A DNA stretch of 64,000 nt from Paenibacillus sp. NFR01 (GCF_900111565.1 NZ_FOIK01000002.1:310001-374000), one strand, 5' to 3'. Positions 46,753 to 55,898 are shown, counted from the stretch's first letter. Made by a program: numbers and translations. The notes: generated by a model not told the origin, from the letters alone.

Positions 46753-46841
46753 TCCCGCTTTCCTGGCCGCAGCCGTTTTACCATCATTGTAGGCAAAGCG
46801 GCTGTGCAGGGACATGGAGAAAATCACGGATCATATGGACA

Positions 46842-47348
46842 TTAAGACTTGGAGGGGTAAAAGATATGGCGGGCGTCGATGGCTCCGTCCCGGATCTCCA
46901 GCACGCCAAACGAATATTCCGGTTCCCGGCGTTTGTCCGTCGCTGAGCCCGGATTAAAGAGCAGGATGCCGTTCTCCCTGCGCATCAACGGCTGATGGGA
47001 ATGTCCAAACAGGATACAGTCCACCTGCTCCCCCTGGAAGGCCAGCAGCGCGTTGCCGTCGGTGCCTTTGCGGGAATACGGCGCATGCCCGTGAATAAGG
47101 CCAAAACGCAGCCCTTCAAGGGTAAGAATCTTCTGTTCTCCAAAGCGCTGGATGATTTCGTAACCGTCATTATTGCCGGCGATGCCTTCCACCGGTGCCA
47201 GCTCCGACAGCAAATCATAGACCTCCATCGCCACCCAGTCGCCCAGATGCAGGATCAGGTCCACGCCGCGCAGCGTTTCTGTGAGCGCCCTTGGCAGTGC
47301 CTTAACGGAGGAGGATAAATGGGTATCTGATACGACGCCGATCTTCAT
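46842..47348 (-). CDS. YfcE/MJ0936-type metallophosphoesterase
   Basis: 168 aa. Metal ligands are VVSDTHLSS (D-x-H), LHLGDW (GD), GNNDG (GN-D), LIHGHAP (GH) and FGHSHQP (GHxH). Family members hydrolyse cyclic nucleotides or phosphodiesters in vitro. ATG 47348 is nine bases after AGGAG. It lies 26 bases after the DUF3886 gene in the same direction. Confidence 0.93.
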   Translation of the reverse strand: MKIGVVSDTHLSSSVKALPRALTETLRGVDLILHLGDWVAMEVYDLLSELAPVEGIAGNNDGYEIIQRFGEQKILTLEGLRFGLIHGHAPYSRKGTDGNALLAFQGEQVDCILFGHSHQPLMRRENGILLFNPGSATDKRREPEYSFGVLEIRDGAIDARHIFYPSKS

Positions 47349-47373
47349 CAGCTTCAGCTCCTGACTGTCCAGT

Positions 47374-47646
47374 TTATTTGTACTTTTTCCAATTGGGATC
47401 GCTTTTCTCCAGCAGATGGGCAAAATCGTTCTCCAGGCGCTTCTGCTCCGCTTGCCGCTTCTCTTCGGCTTCCCGGCGGACCGCTTCCTTGCGCTTATGC
47501 TCTTCGGCTTTCAGCGCATCGGACTGGGCCTTCAGTTTGCCAAGCACATCGCTGCTCAGCAGATCCTTTAATGTAGCCGGCGCATCCTCCGCGGGCTTTG
47601 CCGACGGCCGGTGCTGATGCGGCTGCGGCTGTTTTTTCTTCGCCAA
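47374..47646 (-). CDS. DUF3886 (YqkE-like) small charged protein
   Basis: 90 aa from TTG at 47646, preceded by GGAAAGGAAG. Sequence LAKKKQPQPHQH... then TLKDLLSSDVLGKLKAQSDALKAEE, followed by a Lys/Arg/Glu coiled helix and DPNWKKYK at the end, matching the Bacillus YqkE/DUF3886 pattern. A much longer overlapping minus frame is a shadow of other genes. Function unknown. The protein sits upstream of the phosphoesterase. Confidence 0.82.
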   Translation of the reverse strand: MAKKKQPQPHQHRPSAKPAEDAPATLKDLLSSDVLGKLKAQSDALKAEEHKRKEAVRREAEEKRQAEQKRLENDFAHLLEKSDPNWKKYK

Positions 47647-47709
47647 TGCAATCTTCCTTTCCAAACCCGGTTTATTTAAAATATAATACATTACAAGAGG
47701 TGAATCCCC

Positions 47710-48063
47710 ATGAAATCCAATGACCTTTGTCCGCGGTTTCAAAAAAGCATGGATCTGATCGGCCGTCGCTGGACGGGATTGATCATTTACCAGCTGCTTC
47801 AAGGCCCGCAGCGCTTCAGCTTGATCGAAGCGGCTTTGCCGATCAGCGGCAGACTGCTCTCCGAACGCCTCAGAGAGCTGGAGCAGGAAGGCATCGTGCT
47901 GCGGGAAGTGTTCCCGGAGACGCCTGTCCGGATCCAGTATTCGCTGACACCGAAAGGGCGCGCGCTCGAACCGGTGATCCGCGATTTGCAGCAATGGTCC
48001 GGGGAATGGATCGATCCAGAGGATACCGACACCGGCTGCTGCGAGCTGAAAGAAGAATTGTAA
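47710..48063 (+). CDS. HxlR-family transcriptional regulator
   Basis: 117 aa winged-helix regulator. CPRFQKSMDLIGRRWTGLIIYQLLQGPQRFS is the HxlR signature, with a cysteine at residue 7 that can sense thiol-reactive compounds. ISGRLLSERLRELEQEGIVLREV follows. ATG follows AGAGGTG. Divergent from the DUF3886 gene. Its target is unknown. Confidence 0.92.
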   Translation: MKSNDLCPRFQKSMDLIGRRWTGLIIYQLLQGPQRFSLIEAALPISGRLLSERLRELEQEGIVLREVFPETPVRIQYSLTPKGRALEPVIRDLQQWSGEWIDPEDTDTGCCELKEEL

Positions 48064-48068
48064 CCGTT

Positions 48069-48587
48069 TTACGGCTGCGCTGGCGACAATTTCAGGCCGA
48101 TGATCACCAAATCCCGCTTCACCCCGTCCAGTTCGGCTACCCCCGGCAGCAGGCCCCAATCCTTGAACCCGAATTTCCGCAAAAGCCCCAAACTTGGCTC
48201 GTTGTGGCCGAATACGAATCCGACCAGATTCTCCAGGCCCAGGCGCGGGCATTCCTCCAGTGCGCAACTCATCAAAAAGCTGCCTGCGCCGCTGCCCCGG
48301 TACTGCTCGCTCACGTAGATGCTGATCTCCGCCGTCGCGTTGTAGGCCGGACGGCCATAAAACGACTGGAAGCTGAACCAGGCCGCGATCGTGTCGCCGT
48401 CCTTCAGTACCCACAGCGGCCGGTGATGGCTATTGTGCTCATGATACCATTTCACACGGTCCTCCACGCCAATCGGTTCCAAATCCGCCGTAACTATCCG
48501 CCCCGCGATGGTCGAATTGTATATCTCCACGATGCCGGCCAAATCCTCGATGGCTGCATCCTTAATGTTCTCCTTGCTCCATTGCAT
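48069..48587 (-). CDS. GNAT-family N-acetyltransferase (phosphinothricin acetyltransferase-like)
   Basis: 172 aa. [20 protein letters not shown] and [15 protein letters not shown] resemble PAT/YncA proteins. [21 protein letters not shown] is the CoA-binding segment (R-G-S-G-A-G), and [21 protein letters not shown] follows. Family members acetylate amino-acid analogues such as methionine sulphone or phosphinothricin. Convergent with the HxlR gene. Confidence 0.9.
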   Translation of the reverse strand: MQWSKENIKDAAIEDLAGIVEIYNSTIAGRIVTADLEPIGVEDRVKWYHEHNSHHRPLWVLKDGDTIAAWFSFQSFYGRPAYNATAEISIYVSEQYRGSGAGSFLMSCALEECPRLGLENLVGFVFGHNEPSLGLLRKFGFKDWGLLPGVAELDGVKRDLVIIGLKLSPAQP

Positions 48588-48759
48588 GCTGAAATCCCTC
48601 CGGTGATTACTACATTGGTAGTTCTACGTTGGTGGTTACTTTATTGCTGGTTCATCGTTAGTCGTTACTTCTTTATTGGCGGTACTTCTTTAGCCGTGTT
48701 CGCTATCCTTATCGCGTTCAAAACAGTCTTTCGGCGGCTTGTTTCACCCATAGGTGAAG
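48588..48759. other. Intergenic region with degenerate GTTACTT repeats
   Basis: GGTTACTTTATTG and CGTTACTTCTTTATTGG-like segments recur near 48633-48690, related to those at 49.0-49.2 kb. No gene is seen. Confidence 0.4.
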
Positions 48760-48944
48760 CTAACGGACATGAGCGCCGCTATTTAATGAAAAAGATAATA
48801 TTTCCCGCTGCAGCGGACATGAGCGCCGTTATTTCTTGATTTCATGCCGTTTTTCAGCCTAATCCAGATGAATAACGGCGCTGGTGTCCGTTAAAAGCGA
48901 AATGCCCCTCATTTCGGGCAAATAACGGCTCTCAGGTCCGTTAG
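48760..48944. repeat. Four-armed palindromic intergenic element, copy D
   Basis: 185 bp. Forward arms begin at 48760 and 48810 (the latter GCAGCGGACATGAG); inverted arms end at 48894 and 48944. The right spacer has the hairpin CGAAATG-CCCCT-CATTTCG. Downstream of the GNAT promoter side and before the SDR gene end. Confidence 0.92.
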
Positions 48945-49039
48945 ATTGGGATGCATGAACCGCCGGCGATGGTTTGCGGGCAACGGGTTTAGAGCGACTC
49001 TTTGCGCTCTGAGCCACCCGAAGGTTTGATGTGCAGCCT

Positions 49040-49218
49040 GTTACTTTCCCTGCGAGTCCAAAGTTGGCGTAGCAGTCAGTTACTTTCGGCGCTCACCCAC
49101 AGCTTGGCATACAAATCCGTTACTTTCAGCGCTCGCCAACAGCTTGGCGCATCAATCTGTTACTTCGCGTGCCAGCCTGTTACTTACCGAGCTCGCCCAC
49201 AGTTTTCCGTGCCACCCC
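49040..49218. repeat. Degenerate 40-bp tandem repeat
   Basis: GTTACTT landmarks occur at 49040, 49079, 49119, 49159 and 49179, i.e. periods 39, 40, 40 and 20. Units carry GCGCTCGCCCACAGCTTGGC. Open frames across it are short and have no ribosome site. Lies after the SDR gene's 3' end. Confidence 0.75.
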
Positions 49219-49241
49219 ACGCTTAGCACAAGGCAAAAACC

Positions 49242-50090
49242 TTACGGCCCCGTCTGCTCCAGGCTCCACTGCCACAGCCGTTCCGCCGCTTCGGCATCCA
49301 GCGCCCGCGGGGTCAGCTCCTTGACCGCCCGGCGGTAGAAATATTCCCCGCTTACTCCCTTCAGCTCCGGCTCGGTAGCCAGATAAATCGCCGTATCCGC
49401 CCCTTGTTCCGGGGAGAGAAAAAACGGCGACAGCAGCTGCAGGATCAAACGGCCGAAACCGGTCTCCCGGTTCACGCCGATGCTCGTGCCGACGGCACCG
49501 GGATGCAGGCAGTTAACGGTCACCGTGCTGCCGCGGAGCTCCTCCGCCATTTTTCGGGTAAACAGGATGTTGGCCAGTTTGGAGCGCGCGTAAGCCTTGG
49601 CCGGATTAAAGCCGCGGGAGAGCGTGTGGTCGTCCAGATACAGCTTGCCGATCTTGTAGGCTCCGGAAGAGACGACGACGATGCGTCCCTGTTCCGCCGC
49701 CTTCAGCGCATCCAGCAGCAGCCGGGTCAGCAGAAAATGGCCGAGGTGATTCACCCCGAAGTCCATTTCATAGCCGTCTTTGGTGAGCTGCCGTTTCAGC
49801 ATGACGACTCCGGCATTGTCGATCAGCACATCCAGCTTGGGATAGAGCGTAAGAAACTCAGCCGCAAAGCTGCGGATGCTGTCAAAGGAAGCGAGATCGC
49901 ACAGCATCAGCCGGACGGACCCGGAACCGCTCTGCCGTATGACTTCGGCTAGTGCCGCTTCGCCGCGCGCCTGGCTCCGGCAGGCCATCACAACCTCCGC
50001 GCCTCTGCGGGCCATAGCGACCGATGTCGCGAGGCCCATTCCGGAGTTCGCTCCGGTAACGATGACGGTTTTACCCATCATACCTGTCAT
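49242..50090 (-). CDS. SDR-family oxidoreductase (retinol-dehydrogenase-like)
   Basis: 282 aa classical short-chain dehydrogenase. TVIVTGANSGMGLATS is the NAD(P)-binding TGxxxGxG, IDNAGVVML the NAG motif, VVVSSGAYKIG the catalytic Ser region and AYARSKLAN the YxxxK. The pattern FGVNHLGHFLLT suits the RDH/WWOX-like group. AAGGGGATTTACC precedes the ATG. Substrate unknown. Confidence 0.93.
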   Translation of the reverse strand: MTGMMGKTVIVTGANSGMGLATSVAMARRGAEVVMACRSQARGEAALAEVIRQSGSGSVRLMLCDLASFDSIRSFAAEFLTLYPKLDVLIDNAGVVMLKRQLTKDGYEMDFGVNHLGHFLLTRLLLDALKAAEQGRIVVVSSGAYKIGKLYLDDHTLSRGFNPAKAYARSKLANILFTRKMAEELRGSTVTVNCLHPGAVGTSIGVNRETGFGRLILQLLSPFFLSPEQGADTAIYLATEPELKGVSGEYFYRRAVKELTPRALDAEAAERLWQWSLEQTGP

Positions 50091-50225
50091 GGTAAATCCC
50101 CTTTCCGCCTCGGCTCCTCAGAGACAAGCCGATTCTGGCCTTTTTGGGACATCTGATTTAAGATTATGTTACATCATATCGGTGCATCAAGAAAAGACAT
50201 CCCATCATAAAGGAGGTTTAGCCGT

Positions 50226-50555
50226 TTGGCGACCATTGAGGATTTTCACCAATTGGACCTGCGGATCGGAACGATCCTGTCGGCCGAACCTTTCCCGGAA
50301 GCGCGTAAACCGGCAATCAAGCTGCTGATCGATTTCGGCGAACTCGGGCAAAAAGCTTCCAGCGCGCAGATCACCAGGCGCTACACGCCGGAAATGCTGG
50401 TCGGCCGGCAGGTAGCCGCCGTCGTCAACTTTCCGCCCCGCCGCATTGCCGGGTTCACCTCGGAGGTACTCGTGCTTGGGGGCGTTCCCGGCGAAGGCGA
50501 CGTCATCCTGCTCGCACCGGACCAGCCCGTACCTAACGGAACCCCGATTGCCTAG
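50226..50555 (+). CDS. csaA: tRNA-binding-domain protein CsaA
   Basis: 109 aa starting at TTG, preceded by AAAGGAGG. The whole protein is an EMAP/tRNA-binding OB-fold: [32 protein letters not shown], then [35 protein letters not shown]. CsaA dimers chaperone exported proteins and bind tRNA-like structures. It stands upstream of an MBL hydrolase and a peptidase, all plus strand. Confidence 0.94.
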   Translation: MATIEDFHQLDLRIGTILSAEPFPEARKPAIKLLIDFGELGQKASSAQITRRYTPEMLVGRQVAAVVNFPPRRIAGFTSEVLVLGGVPGEGDVILLAPDQPVPNGTPIA

Positions 50556-50601
50556 CCAGAGTACATAACGGCACTTACATTTATCCATTGAGGTGATAGT
50601 C

Positions 50602-51309
50602 ATGAACGATTGGGGAGCGCAAGTAATCATGCTCACCATACCGATGAATAACGACGAGATTCATCCGATTCTGCTTAAGGACGATGACGGATATACCTTG
50701 ATCGATACCGGCGTACCGGGAGGGTCCGAAGCGCTGATCGCGGCGATTGAAGGCGCAGGCGCACGGCTTGAAGACATCAAGCGTATCCTGATTACCCATC
50801 AGGATCTCGACCATATCGGAAATCTGCCGGTGCTGAAACGCAGGCTGCCCGAGGCGGAGATTCTCGCCCATCCCGGAGACATTCCGGCCATTACCGGCAG
50901 CAAACCCATGATCAAAATGACCGAAGCCCGGCTGGCTGCGATGCCGGAAGCGATCCGCCAGAACACGCAGAGGTTTCTGGAGCAGCTCAAAACGCTCGGC
51001 GATATCACCGAGCTGAACGACGGAGACCGCCTGCCTTACGGCGGCGGCATACAGATTATCCACACCCCCGGACATACCCCGGGACATATTTCGCTGTATG
51101 TACCGGACCAGGAGTTGCTGCTGGCTGCGGACGAGCTTCGCATTATCGGCGGCGAGCTGGAAGGTCCGGCACCGGAGTTCACGCCGGATCTGCCGCTGGC
51201 ACTGGCCAGTCTCCGCAAATTTGCGGGCTTGAAGGTCCGGAGTATCATCTGTTATCACGGCGGCGTCTATGAAGGCAGCCCGCAAAGACTCATCGATAAA
51301 TTGTCTTAA
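50602..51309 (+). CDS. MBL-fold metallohydrolase
   Basis: 235 aa. Metal motif is THQDLDHIGN, in which the second His of the canonical HxHxDH is Asp, a variant seen in several Firmicute subfamilies. IIHTPGHTPGHISLYV and LLAADEL supply the next ligands, and ICYHGG the last His. ATG 50602 follows TGAGGTGATAGTC. Substrate unknown; 16 bases before the peptidase start. Confidence 0.9.
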   Translation: MNDWGAQVIMLTIPMNNDEIHPILLKDDDGYTLIDTGVPGGSEALIAAIEGAGARLEDIKRILITHQDLDHIGNLPVLKRRLPEAEILAHPGDIPAITGSKPMIKMTEARLAAMPEAIRQNTQRFLEQLKTLGDITELNDGDRLPYGGGIQIIHTPGHTPGHISLYVPDQELLLAADELRIIGGELEGPAPEFTPDLPLALASLRKFAGLKVRSIICYHGGVYEGSPQRLIDKLS

Positions 51310-51325
51310 CGAGAGGAGCACCATC

Positions 51326-52420
51326 ATGAATGAAGCTTTACTACACCTGCAACAATCGCTGACAGCCGGCGGGCTGGATGCGATCCTTGTCACCGATCCG
51401 AAGCATGTCTATTATTTGACCGGCTTTGCCAGCAACCCGCATGAGCGGTTTCTCGGTTTGCTGCTGATCCGCGGCGAAGAGCCTGCCTTGATCGTTCCGG
51501 CGCTGGATGCCGAAGCCGCCAACGCCGCTTCCTCCGTAAAGACGATTCTGACGCACAGCGATACGGATAATCCGTATGAGCTGCTGAAAGCACGGTTTGA
51601 CGGCAAGACGCCGGGCGTTTTCGGTCTCGAAAAAGAACATTTCACCGTCAGCCGCTTCGAACAGCTCTCCGCATCCGTTACGGCAGGCTCGTTCCGCGAT
51701 ATCGGGCCGCTGCTGCGAGCTATGCGGGCCATCAAAACGCCCGAAGAAATCCGCCGGATGAAGCATGCGGCCGAGCTGGTGGAAGAGGTGCTGCGGCAAG
51801 GACTGTCCCATGTCAAAGCCGGCGCAACCGAAAACGACCTCGTTGCCGAGCTGGATTATCTGATGAAAAAGGTAGGCGCTTCCGGCCCTTCCTTCGATAC
51901 CATGGTGCTCACCGGCATCAACACCTCGCTGCCGCACGGCGTTCCGGGCAATACGAAGGTTCAGCCCGGCGATCTGCTGATGTTCGACCTCGGCGTCTTT
52001 GCCGGAGGATACGCCTCCGACATTACCCGCACCTTCGCCGTAGAAGAAGTCGACGGCAAGCTCGTCGACATCTATAATACGGTGCTGGCTGCCAATCAAG
52101 CGGGAATCGCCGCCTCCGTGGCCGGAGCCACGTTCGGGTCGGTCGACCAGGCGGCCCGCGCGGTGATCGATGCTGCAGGGTACGGCGAATATTTTGTCCA
52201 TCGCGTTGGCCATGGCCTTGGCATGGACTGCCATGAATATCCTTCGCTGCACGGCTTAAACCAGGACCTCGTTGAGATCGGCAACGTCTATACCATTGAA
52301 CCGGGCATTTATGTACCGGGCCTCGGCGGCGTACGGATCGAAGACGATGTGTATATTACCCCGGAAGGTCCGCAGACCTTGACTGTTTTCCCAAAAGAAC
52401 TGACCGTGCTTCATCTGTAA
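51326..52420 (+). CDS. pepQ: M24-family Xaa-Pro peptidase (PepQ/YqhT type)
   Basis: 364 aa. Creatinase-like N-domain (LVTDPKHVYYLTGFASNPHERF) and pita-bread C-domain. The metal ligands are in LMFDLGVFAGGYASDITRTFA (two Asp), RVGHGLGMDCHEYP (His), YTIEPGIYVP (Glu) and VRIEDDV (Glu). It splits Xaa-Pro dipeptides or N-terminal residues before proline, in the cytosol. GAGAGGAG precedes ATG 51326. Confidence 0.93.
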   Translation: MNEALLHLQQSLTAGGLDAILVTDPKHVYYLTGFASNPHERFLGLLLIRGEEPALIVPALDAEAANAASSVKTILTHSDTDNPYELLKARFDGKTPGVFGLEKEHFTVSRFEQLSASVTAGSFRDIGPLLRAMRAIKTPEEIRRMKHAAELVEEVLRQGLSHVKAGATENDLVAELDYLMKKVGASGPSFDTMVLTGINTSLPHGVPGNTKVQPGDLLMFDLGVFAGGYASDITRTFAVEEVDGKLVDIYNTVLAANQAGIAASVAGATFGSVDQAARAVIDAAGYGEYFVHRVGHGLGMDCHEYPSLHGLNQDLVEIGNVYTIEPGIYVPGLGGVRIEDDVYITPEGPQTLTVFPKELTVLHL

Positions 52421-52441
52421 AAAAATCAGGCCGGCAGGTTA

Positions 52442-52492
52442 GCAAAAAAGCAGCGTTCTCCTCTTGGCATCAAGAGAGAATGCTGCTTTTTG
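52442..52492. terminator. Bidirectional terminator
   Basis: AAAAAGCAGC.TTCTC and GAGAA.GCTGCTTTTT around a loop; between convergent pepQ and transporter genes. Confidence 0.85.
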
Positions 52493-52521
52493 ATGTGAAG
52501 CCAACCCTATGCATGCTGGGG

Positions 52522-53253
52522 TTAAGAAACGTGCAATGAATCGTCGGAGGTCTTCGCCGGCTGAACCGGCTCATCCTCGGCGAACTTAAAAGACCGGGCG
52601 ATATAGAGAATCGGCGTTCCTGCGCCGGTAAGCACGAATTTGCCTACGTACGTCGTCAGCAGAATTTCGGTCCAGGTGCGCAAATCATACAATCCGGCAA
52701 ACGCGATTGAACAAAAAATCAGCGTATCGACAAACGAGCTGACCATCGTGCTGCCGTTCGAGCGAATCCACATCTGGCGGCGCGAGCCGTAATATTTGCG
52801 GATCCAGGAATACAGGCGGACGTCCAGAAACTGGCTGATAAAATAAGCCGCCAGACTGCCGAGCGCTAGGCGCGGCATCATGCCGAAGATTTGCTCCAGC
52901 GGTTCCTGACCGAAGTCGCCCGTTGCCGGCGTAAACTTCAGCGCCATCTGCATAATCGCCGTCGTCATCAGCAGGGTGAAAAAGCCAAACCATACGGCGT
53001 TTCGCGCTTCGGCGCGGCCGTATTTTTCATTCAGCAAATCGCTGGTCATGTAGAGCGTGACATACATGGTGTTACCGAGCGTCATGACGATGTCGAATGG
53101 CATCGCAATCGTTTTGGCCACCTGAATATTGGCGATGACCGTAGCAATCCCGACCCAGGCGTACAGCCCTTTTTTTCCGAAGAGCCTGTAACAGACCAGG
53201 TAGAACGCAAAATTAACCAGGACAAATAATATGCCCCATAACAAATTGTACAT
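52522..53253 (-). CDS. Queuosine precursor transporter (VUT/YhhQ family)
   Basis: 243 aa with about six membrane helices (LLWGILFVLVNFAFYLVCYRLFG...). Signature IATVIANIQVAKT and TLYMTSDLLNEKYGRAEAR occur, with the C-terminal TYVGKFVLTGAGTPILYIAR. Members import 7-deazaguanine precursors (preQ0/preQ1) or queuine. The preQ1 riboswitch directly upstream strongly supports that substrate. ATG 53253 is nine bases after AGGAGG, which lies in the riboswitch 3' strand. Confidence 0.93.
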   Translation of the reverse strand: MYNLLWGILFVLVNFAFYLVCYRLFGKKGLYAWVGIATVIANIQVAKTIAMPFDIVMTLGNTMYVTLYMTSDLLNEKYGRAEARNAVWFGFFTLLMTTAIMQMALKFTPATGDFGQEPLEQIFGMMPRLALGSLAAYFISQFLDVRLYSWIRKYYGSRRQMWIRSNGSTMVSSFVDTLIFCSIAFAGLYDLRTWTEILLTTYVGKFVLTGAGTPILYIARSFKFAEDEPVQPAKTSDDSLHVS

Positions 53254-53263
53254 CAATAAAAGC

Positions 53264-53303
53264 CTCCTAGTTTTGGTTACGCGGGATGGTTACGAACCGC
53301 GGC
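53264..53303 (-). ncRNA. preQ1-I riboswitch
   Basis: On the minus strand CGCGG and CCGCG form a 5-bp P1 around loop TTCGTAACCATC. An A-rich linker (TAACCAAAA) is followed by CTAGGAGG. This matches the preQ1-I class (short stem plus A-rich tail and pseudoknot with the ribosome site). Binding preQ1 would sequester AGGAGG and lower transporter translation. Confidence 0.88.
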
Positions 53304-53324
53304 TTGCAGCGCCTGAAACAAAAC

Positions 53325-53353
53325 ATTATAACTCTATCACATCTGGAAGTCTA
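53325..53353 (-). promoter_or_regulatory. Promoter of the queuosine-precursor transporter
   Basis: TATAAT at 53330-53325 with TAGACT at 53353-53348, spaced 17 bases. Transcription would start near 53318, just before the riboswitch. Confidence 0.65.
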
Positions 53354-53642
53354 TTTCCATGGAATTTTAGGTATTTTGAAAATATATTCGTAAACTTTCG
53401 CGATTTACAGTAAATATGTGAATACGTTAACACAAATGCGGAATTTTCTGAAAAATAATACTCTATAATTGATATTTTCACTATTCAACCGGGGGTTAAT
53501 TTTATAAAATAGATTCAATTACCATTCCCGGAAGAATAGCTGGATATATGACCTATACCAATGGACTATACGGCATCAGCTGGTTCCCAATTAGGGAGCT
53601 TTGGGATAGACGGCGCACACGGCCAAAAAAGGAGAGAATGAC
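53354..53642. other. Region upstream of the chemoreceptor
   Basis: AT-rich, no gene. No convincing sigma-D (TAAA-N15-GCCGATA) promoter was found. AAAAAAGGAGAGAATGAC at the end is the ribosome site of the MCP gene. Confidence 0.4.
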
Positions 53643-55331
53643 ATGTCACGCTTTAAAGTTTCGATCAGCCGCAAGTTTACCGTTTTGTTGTTCATCGTTC
53701 TTTTACTGACGTCCTTGGTTCTTAGCACAAGCTTTTACTTTATCTCCACGAGCACTTTCGACAACTATGTCATTCCGCAGATCGACAAGTCGCTCACCAC
53801 TGCGTCTCAGGACATCTACAAAAATCTCAATGCAACCCATGCGCAGCAGACGCTCAATAAAAGCGAGCAATCGCGCACGAACGTAGAGTATTACTTCCAG
53901 GATAAGAAGAAACAGCTTGAGGTGGAAACGATCTTCCTGATCAGCCTGAAGGACGACAAAGCAACCGTACTGACCGCGGATCATGGCGCCAAACTTCAGT
54001 ACGACGAGGAAATCAGCATCAATTCGGCAATGAAGCAGGCAGCAAAAGGAAAAACCGGACTGAGTGATATTTATACAGACAGTCATGGCGTACATAAAAC
54101 GGCTTATGTCGGAATTCCGGGCAGCCCGATGATCATCGGCGTCAGCGCGGATGTCGGTTTTATTCAAGATAAAATGAACAATATCATGTGGACAAGCGCC
54201 GCCATTACGCTGGCATCACTGATAGTGGGGATGGCGGCAGCCATCTTTATGAGCCGAAAAATCACAAAGCCGATCACAAAACTGGCAGCATACAGCAACA
54301 AATTGGCCGAAGGCGATTTCACCGAAGAGCTGAACATCAAGAGCAATGACGAAGTCGGCCAGCTGTCCGAAAGCTTCAGCCGAATGAGCCACCGGCTCAA
54401 GGAAATGATCGGACAAGTGCTGAATACGTCGGGAACCGTCGTTGAAGACTCTAACGATCTGAAGGAACGCGTCGAGGTCCTGAACCGCATGGCGGAACGT
54501 TCCGCCGAATCGGTGGAAGCAATCAGTAAAGGCAGTACGACGATCGCCAGCACGGCGCTCGACAATTCCCGGGCGATGGAAGAAATCAATCTCGGCATCC
54601 AGCATATCGCTTCCGCCGCGGGCGAAGTAACCGAGCAGATCAGCGAAGCATCTGCCGAAGCGACAGGCGGCAACGAGATCGCCCAAAGCGCTGTGCAGCA
54701 AATGCGCCAGGTGCAGGAAGCCTCCATCCACTCGCTGCAGCAATTCCGCGTTATGAATGAGCGCTCGCTGATGATTGGTGAAGTCGTGCAGGGCATTACG
54801 GAAATTACGAAGCAGATTCAAATGCTGTCGCTGAACGCCTCGATTGAAGCGGCGCGTGCAGGCGAGCATGGACGCGGTTTTGCCGTCGTTGCCGGCGAAG
54901 TGCGCAAGCTCTCCGAGCAGTCCAAGGATCTGAACGAACAAATCCGCGAATTCCTACTCGGCCTGCAGGAAGATATGAACCGTTCCGTGGCCGAGATGAA
55001 CCATGTCAACACCGAAGTCGCCTCCGGCGTAGGCAAGGTGGTCGAGGCCGGCAACGCCTTTAACCATCTGCTTGTGCTGATCCAAAGCATCAACCACAGC
55101 GTGCAATCCGTCTCCGCGGCCACCCAGCAAATTTCGGCCGGCACGGAGGAAGTCAGCGCTTCGGTCGAAGATACCGCACAGATCACCGCCAAATCGCAGG
55201 CGGGCGCAGAGCTTCTGGCCGAGAACTCCTCCCGCCAGCACGAGGAGCTGGAAGGCCACGCACAAACCGTGCAGCATCTATACGAACAAGCCATCAAGCT
55301 GCAGCAAGCGGTGCAGCAGTTCAAGATTTAA
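53643..55331 (+). CDS. Methyl-accepting chemotaxis protein
   Basis: 562 aa. One N-terminal membrane helix ([22 protein letters not shown]), a ~155-residue extracellular Cache-like sensor, a second helix ([19 protein letters not shown]), a HAMP domain ([24 protein letters not shown]) and a C-terminal methyl-accepting/signalling domain. The hairpin tip [37 protein letters not shown] is the canonical CheA/CheW contact. A transmembrane receptor controlling chemotaxis; ligand unknown. A strong ribosome site precedes the ATG. Confidence 0.96.
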   Translation: MSRFKVSISRKFTVLLFIVLLLTSLVLSTSFYFISTSTFDNYVIPQIDKSLTTASQDIYKNLNATHAQQTLNKSEQSRTNVEYYFQDKKKQLEVETIFLISLKDDKATVLTADHGAKLQYDEEISINSAMKQAAKGKTGLSDIYTDSHGVHKTAYVGIPGSPMIIGVSADVGFIQDKMNNIMWTSAAITLASLIVGMAAAIFMSRKITKPITKLAAYSNKLAEGDFTEELNIKSNDEVGQLSESFSRMSHRLKEMIGQVLNTSGTVVEDSNDLKERVEVLNRMAERSAESVEAISKGSTTIASTALDNSRAMEEINLGIQHIASAAGEVTEQISEASAEATGGNEIAQSAVQQMRQVQEASIHSLQQFRVMNERSLMIGEVVQGITEITKQIQMLSLNASIEAARAGEHGRGFAVVAGEVRKLSEQSKDLNEQIREFLLGLQEDMNRSVAEMNHVNTEVASGVGKVVEAGNAFNHLLVLIQSINHSVQSVSAATQQISAGTEEVSASVEDTAQITAKSQAGAELLAENSSRQHEELEGHAQTVQHLYEQAIKLQQAVQQFKI

Positions 55332-55333
55332 AC

Positions 55334-55383
55334 AAAAAGGGGGTTCCGACAGCCTGGGAAGGCTGCTGGAATCCCCATTTTTT
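55334..55383 (+). terminator. Terminator of the MCP gene
   Basis: AAAAAGGGGGTTCC...ACAGCCT, GGG, AAGGCTG...GGAATCCCCATTTTTT. Confidence 0.85.
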
Positions 55384-55413
55384 CAGGTCCATAATTTTCA
55401 CACAAAATCTATT

Positions 55414-55890
55414 TCATCGTAGTAAATCAATTCTGAGCCTTATCATGTCCCTGCACTGTATTCCATCTTCCCAAATTTCCTCGCTGTAGTGCCTTACAAA
55501 AAAATCAGGATCGATCCCGATGATTCTAAAACCGCAGTTTTGGTAGAGCCTTAGTTGCCGGATGCTGGAGTTACCCGTGCCGATCTCGATAGACCCGGCA
55601 TTCTTTTTCCTTGCCTCTTCGATGGCCTTTAGCACGAGCTGCTTGCCTATCCCTTTCCCCTGATGCTCTTCCTTCACCGCAATGTTCACGATCTCATAGG
55701 TTTGGGGATGCGTATGAATCAAAACAAACTCTCCAATGAGCTCGTCATGAATGAATGCTAAATAGCAGTGGCCCCGTCCAATATAATCGTCGATCATTTT
55801 TTTGGAGGGATCCGCCAGCAAAAGCAGTTCATACGGAATATCATCCCGATTGGAATCGAAAGATCTTATTATTAGCTGTGTCCCTGTCAT
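55414..55890 (-). CDS. GNAT-family N-acetyltransferase
   Basis: 158 aa. EIVNIAVKEEHQGKGIGKQLVLKAIEEA carries the Q-G-K-G-I-G loop, and SIRQLRLYQNCGF the C-terminal part. ATG follows AGAGGT at 12 bases. Eight bases separate it from the upstream gene's stop, so the two are a small operon. AT-richer than the flanking core genes. Confidence 0.9.
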   Translation of the reverse strand: MTGTQLIIRSFDSNRDDIPYELLLLADPSKKMIDDYIGRGHCYLAFIHDELIGEFVLIHTHPQTYEIVNIAVKEEHQGKGIGKQLVLKAIEEARKKNAGSIEIGTGNSSIRQLRLYQNCGFRIIGIDPDFFVRHYSEEIWEDGIQCRDMIRLRIDLLR

Positions 55891-55898
55891 TGATTTAT

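Noticed and set aside
47374..48414. 346-aa minus ORF covering the HxlR and GNAT genes
   Set aside because: Only its last 90 codons, from TTG 47646, carry a ribosome site and a known family pattern (DUF3886). The rest is antisense to real genes.
49002..49338. Two short plus ORFs across the 40-bp repeat
   Set aside because: They only translate the tandem repeat; no start signals.
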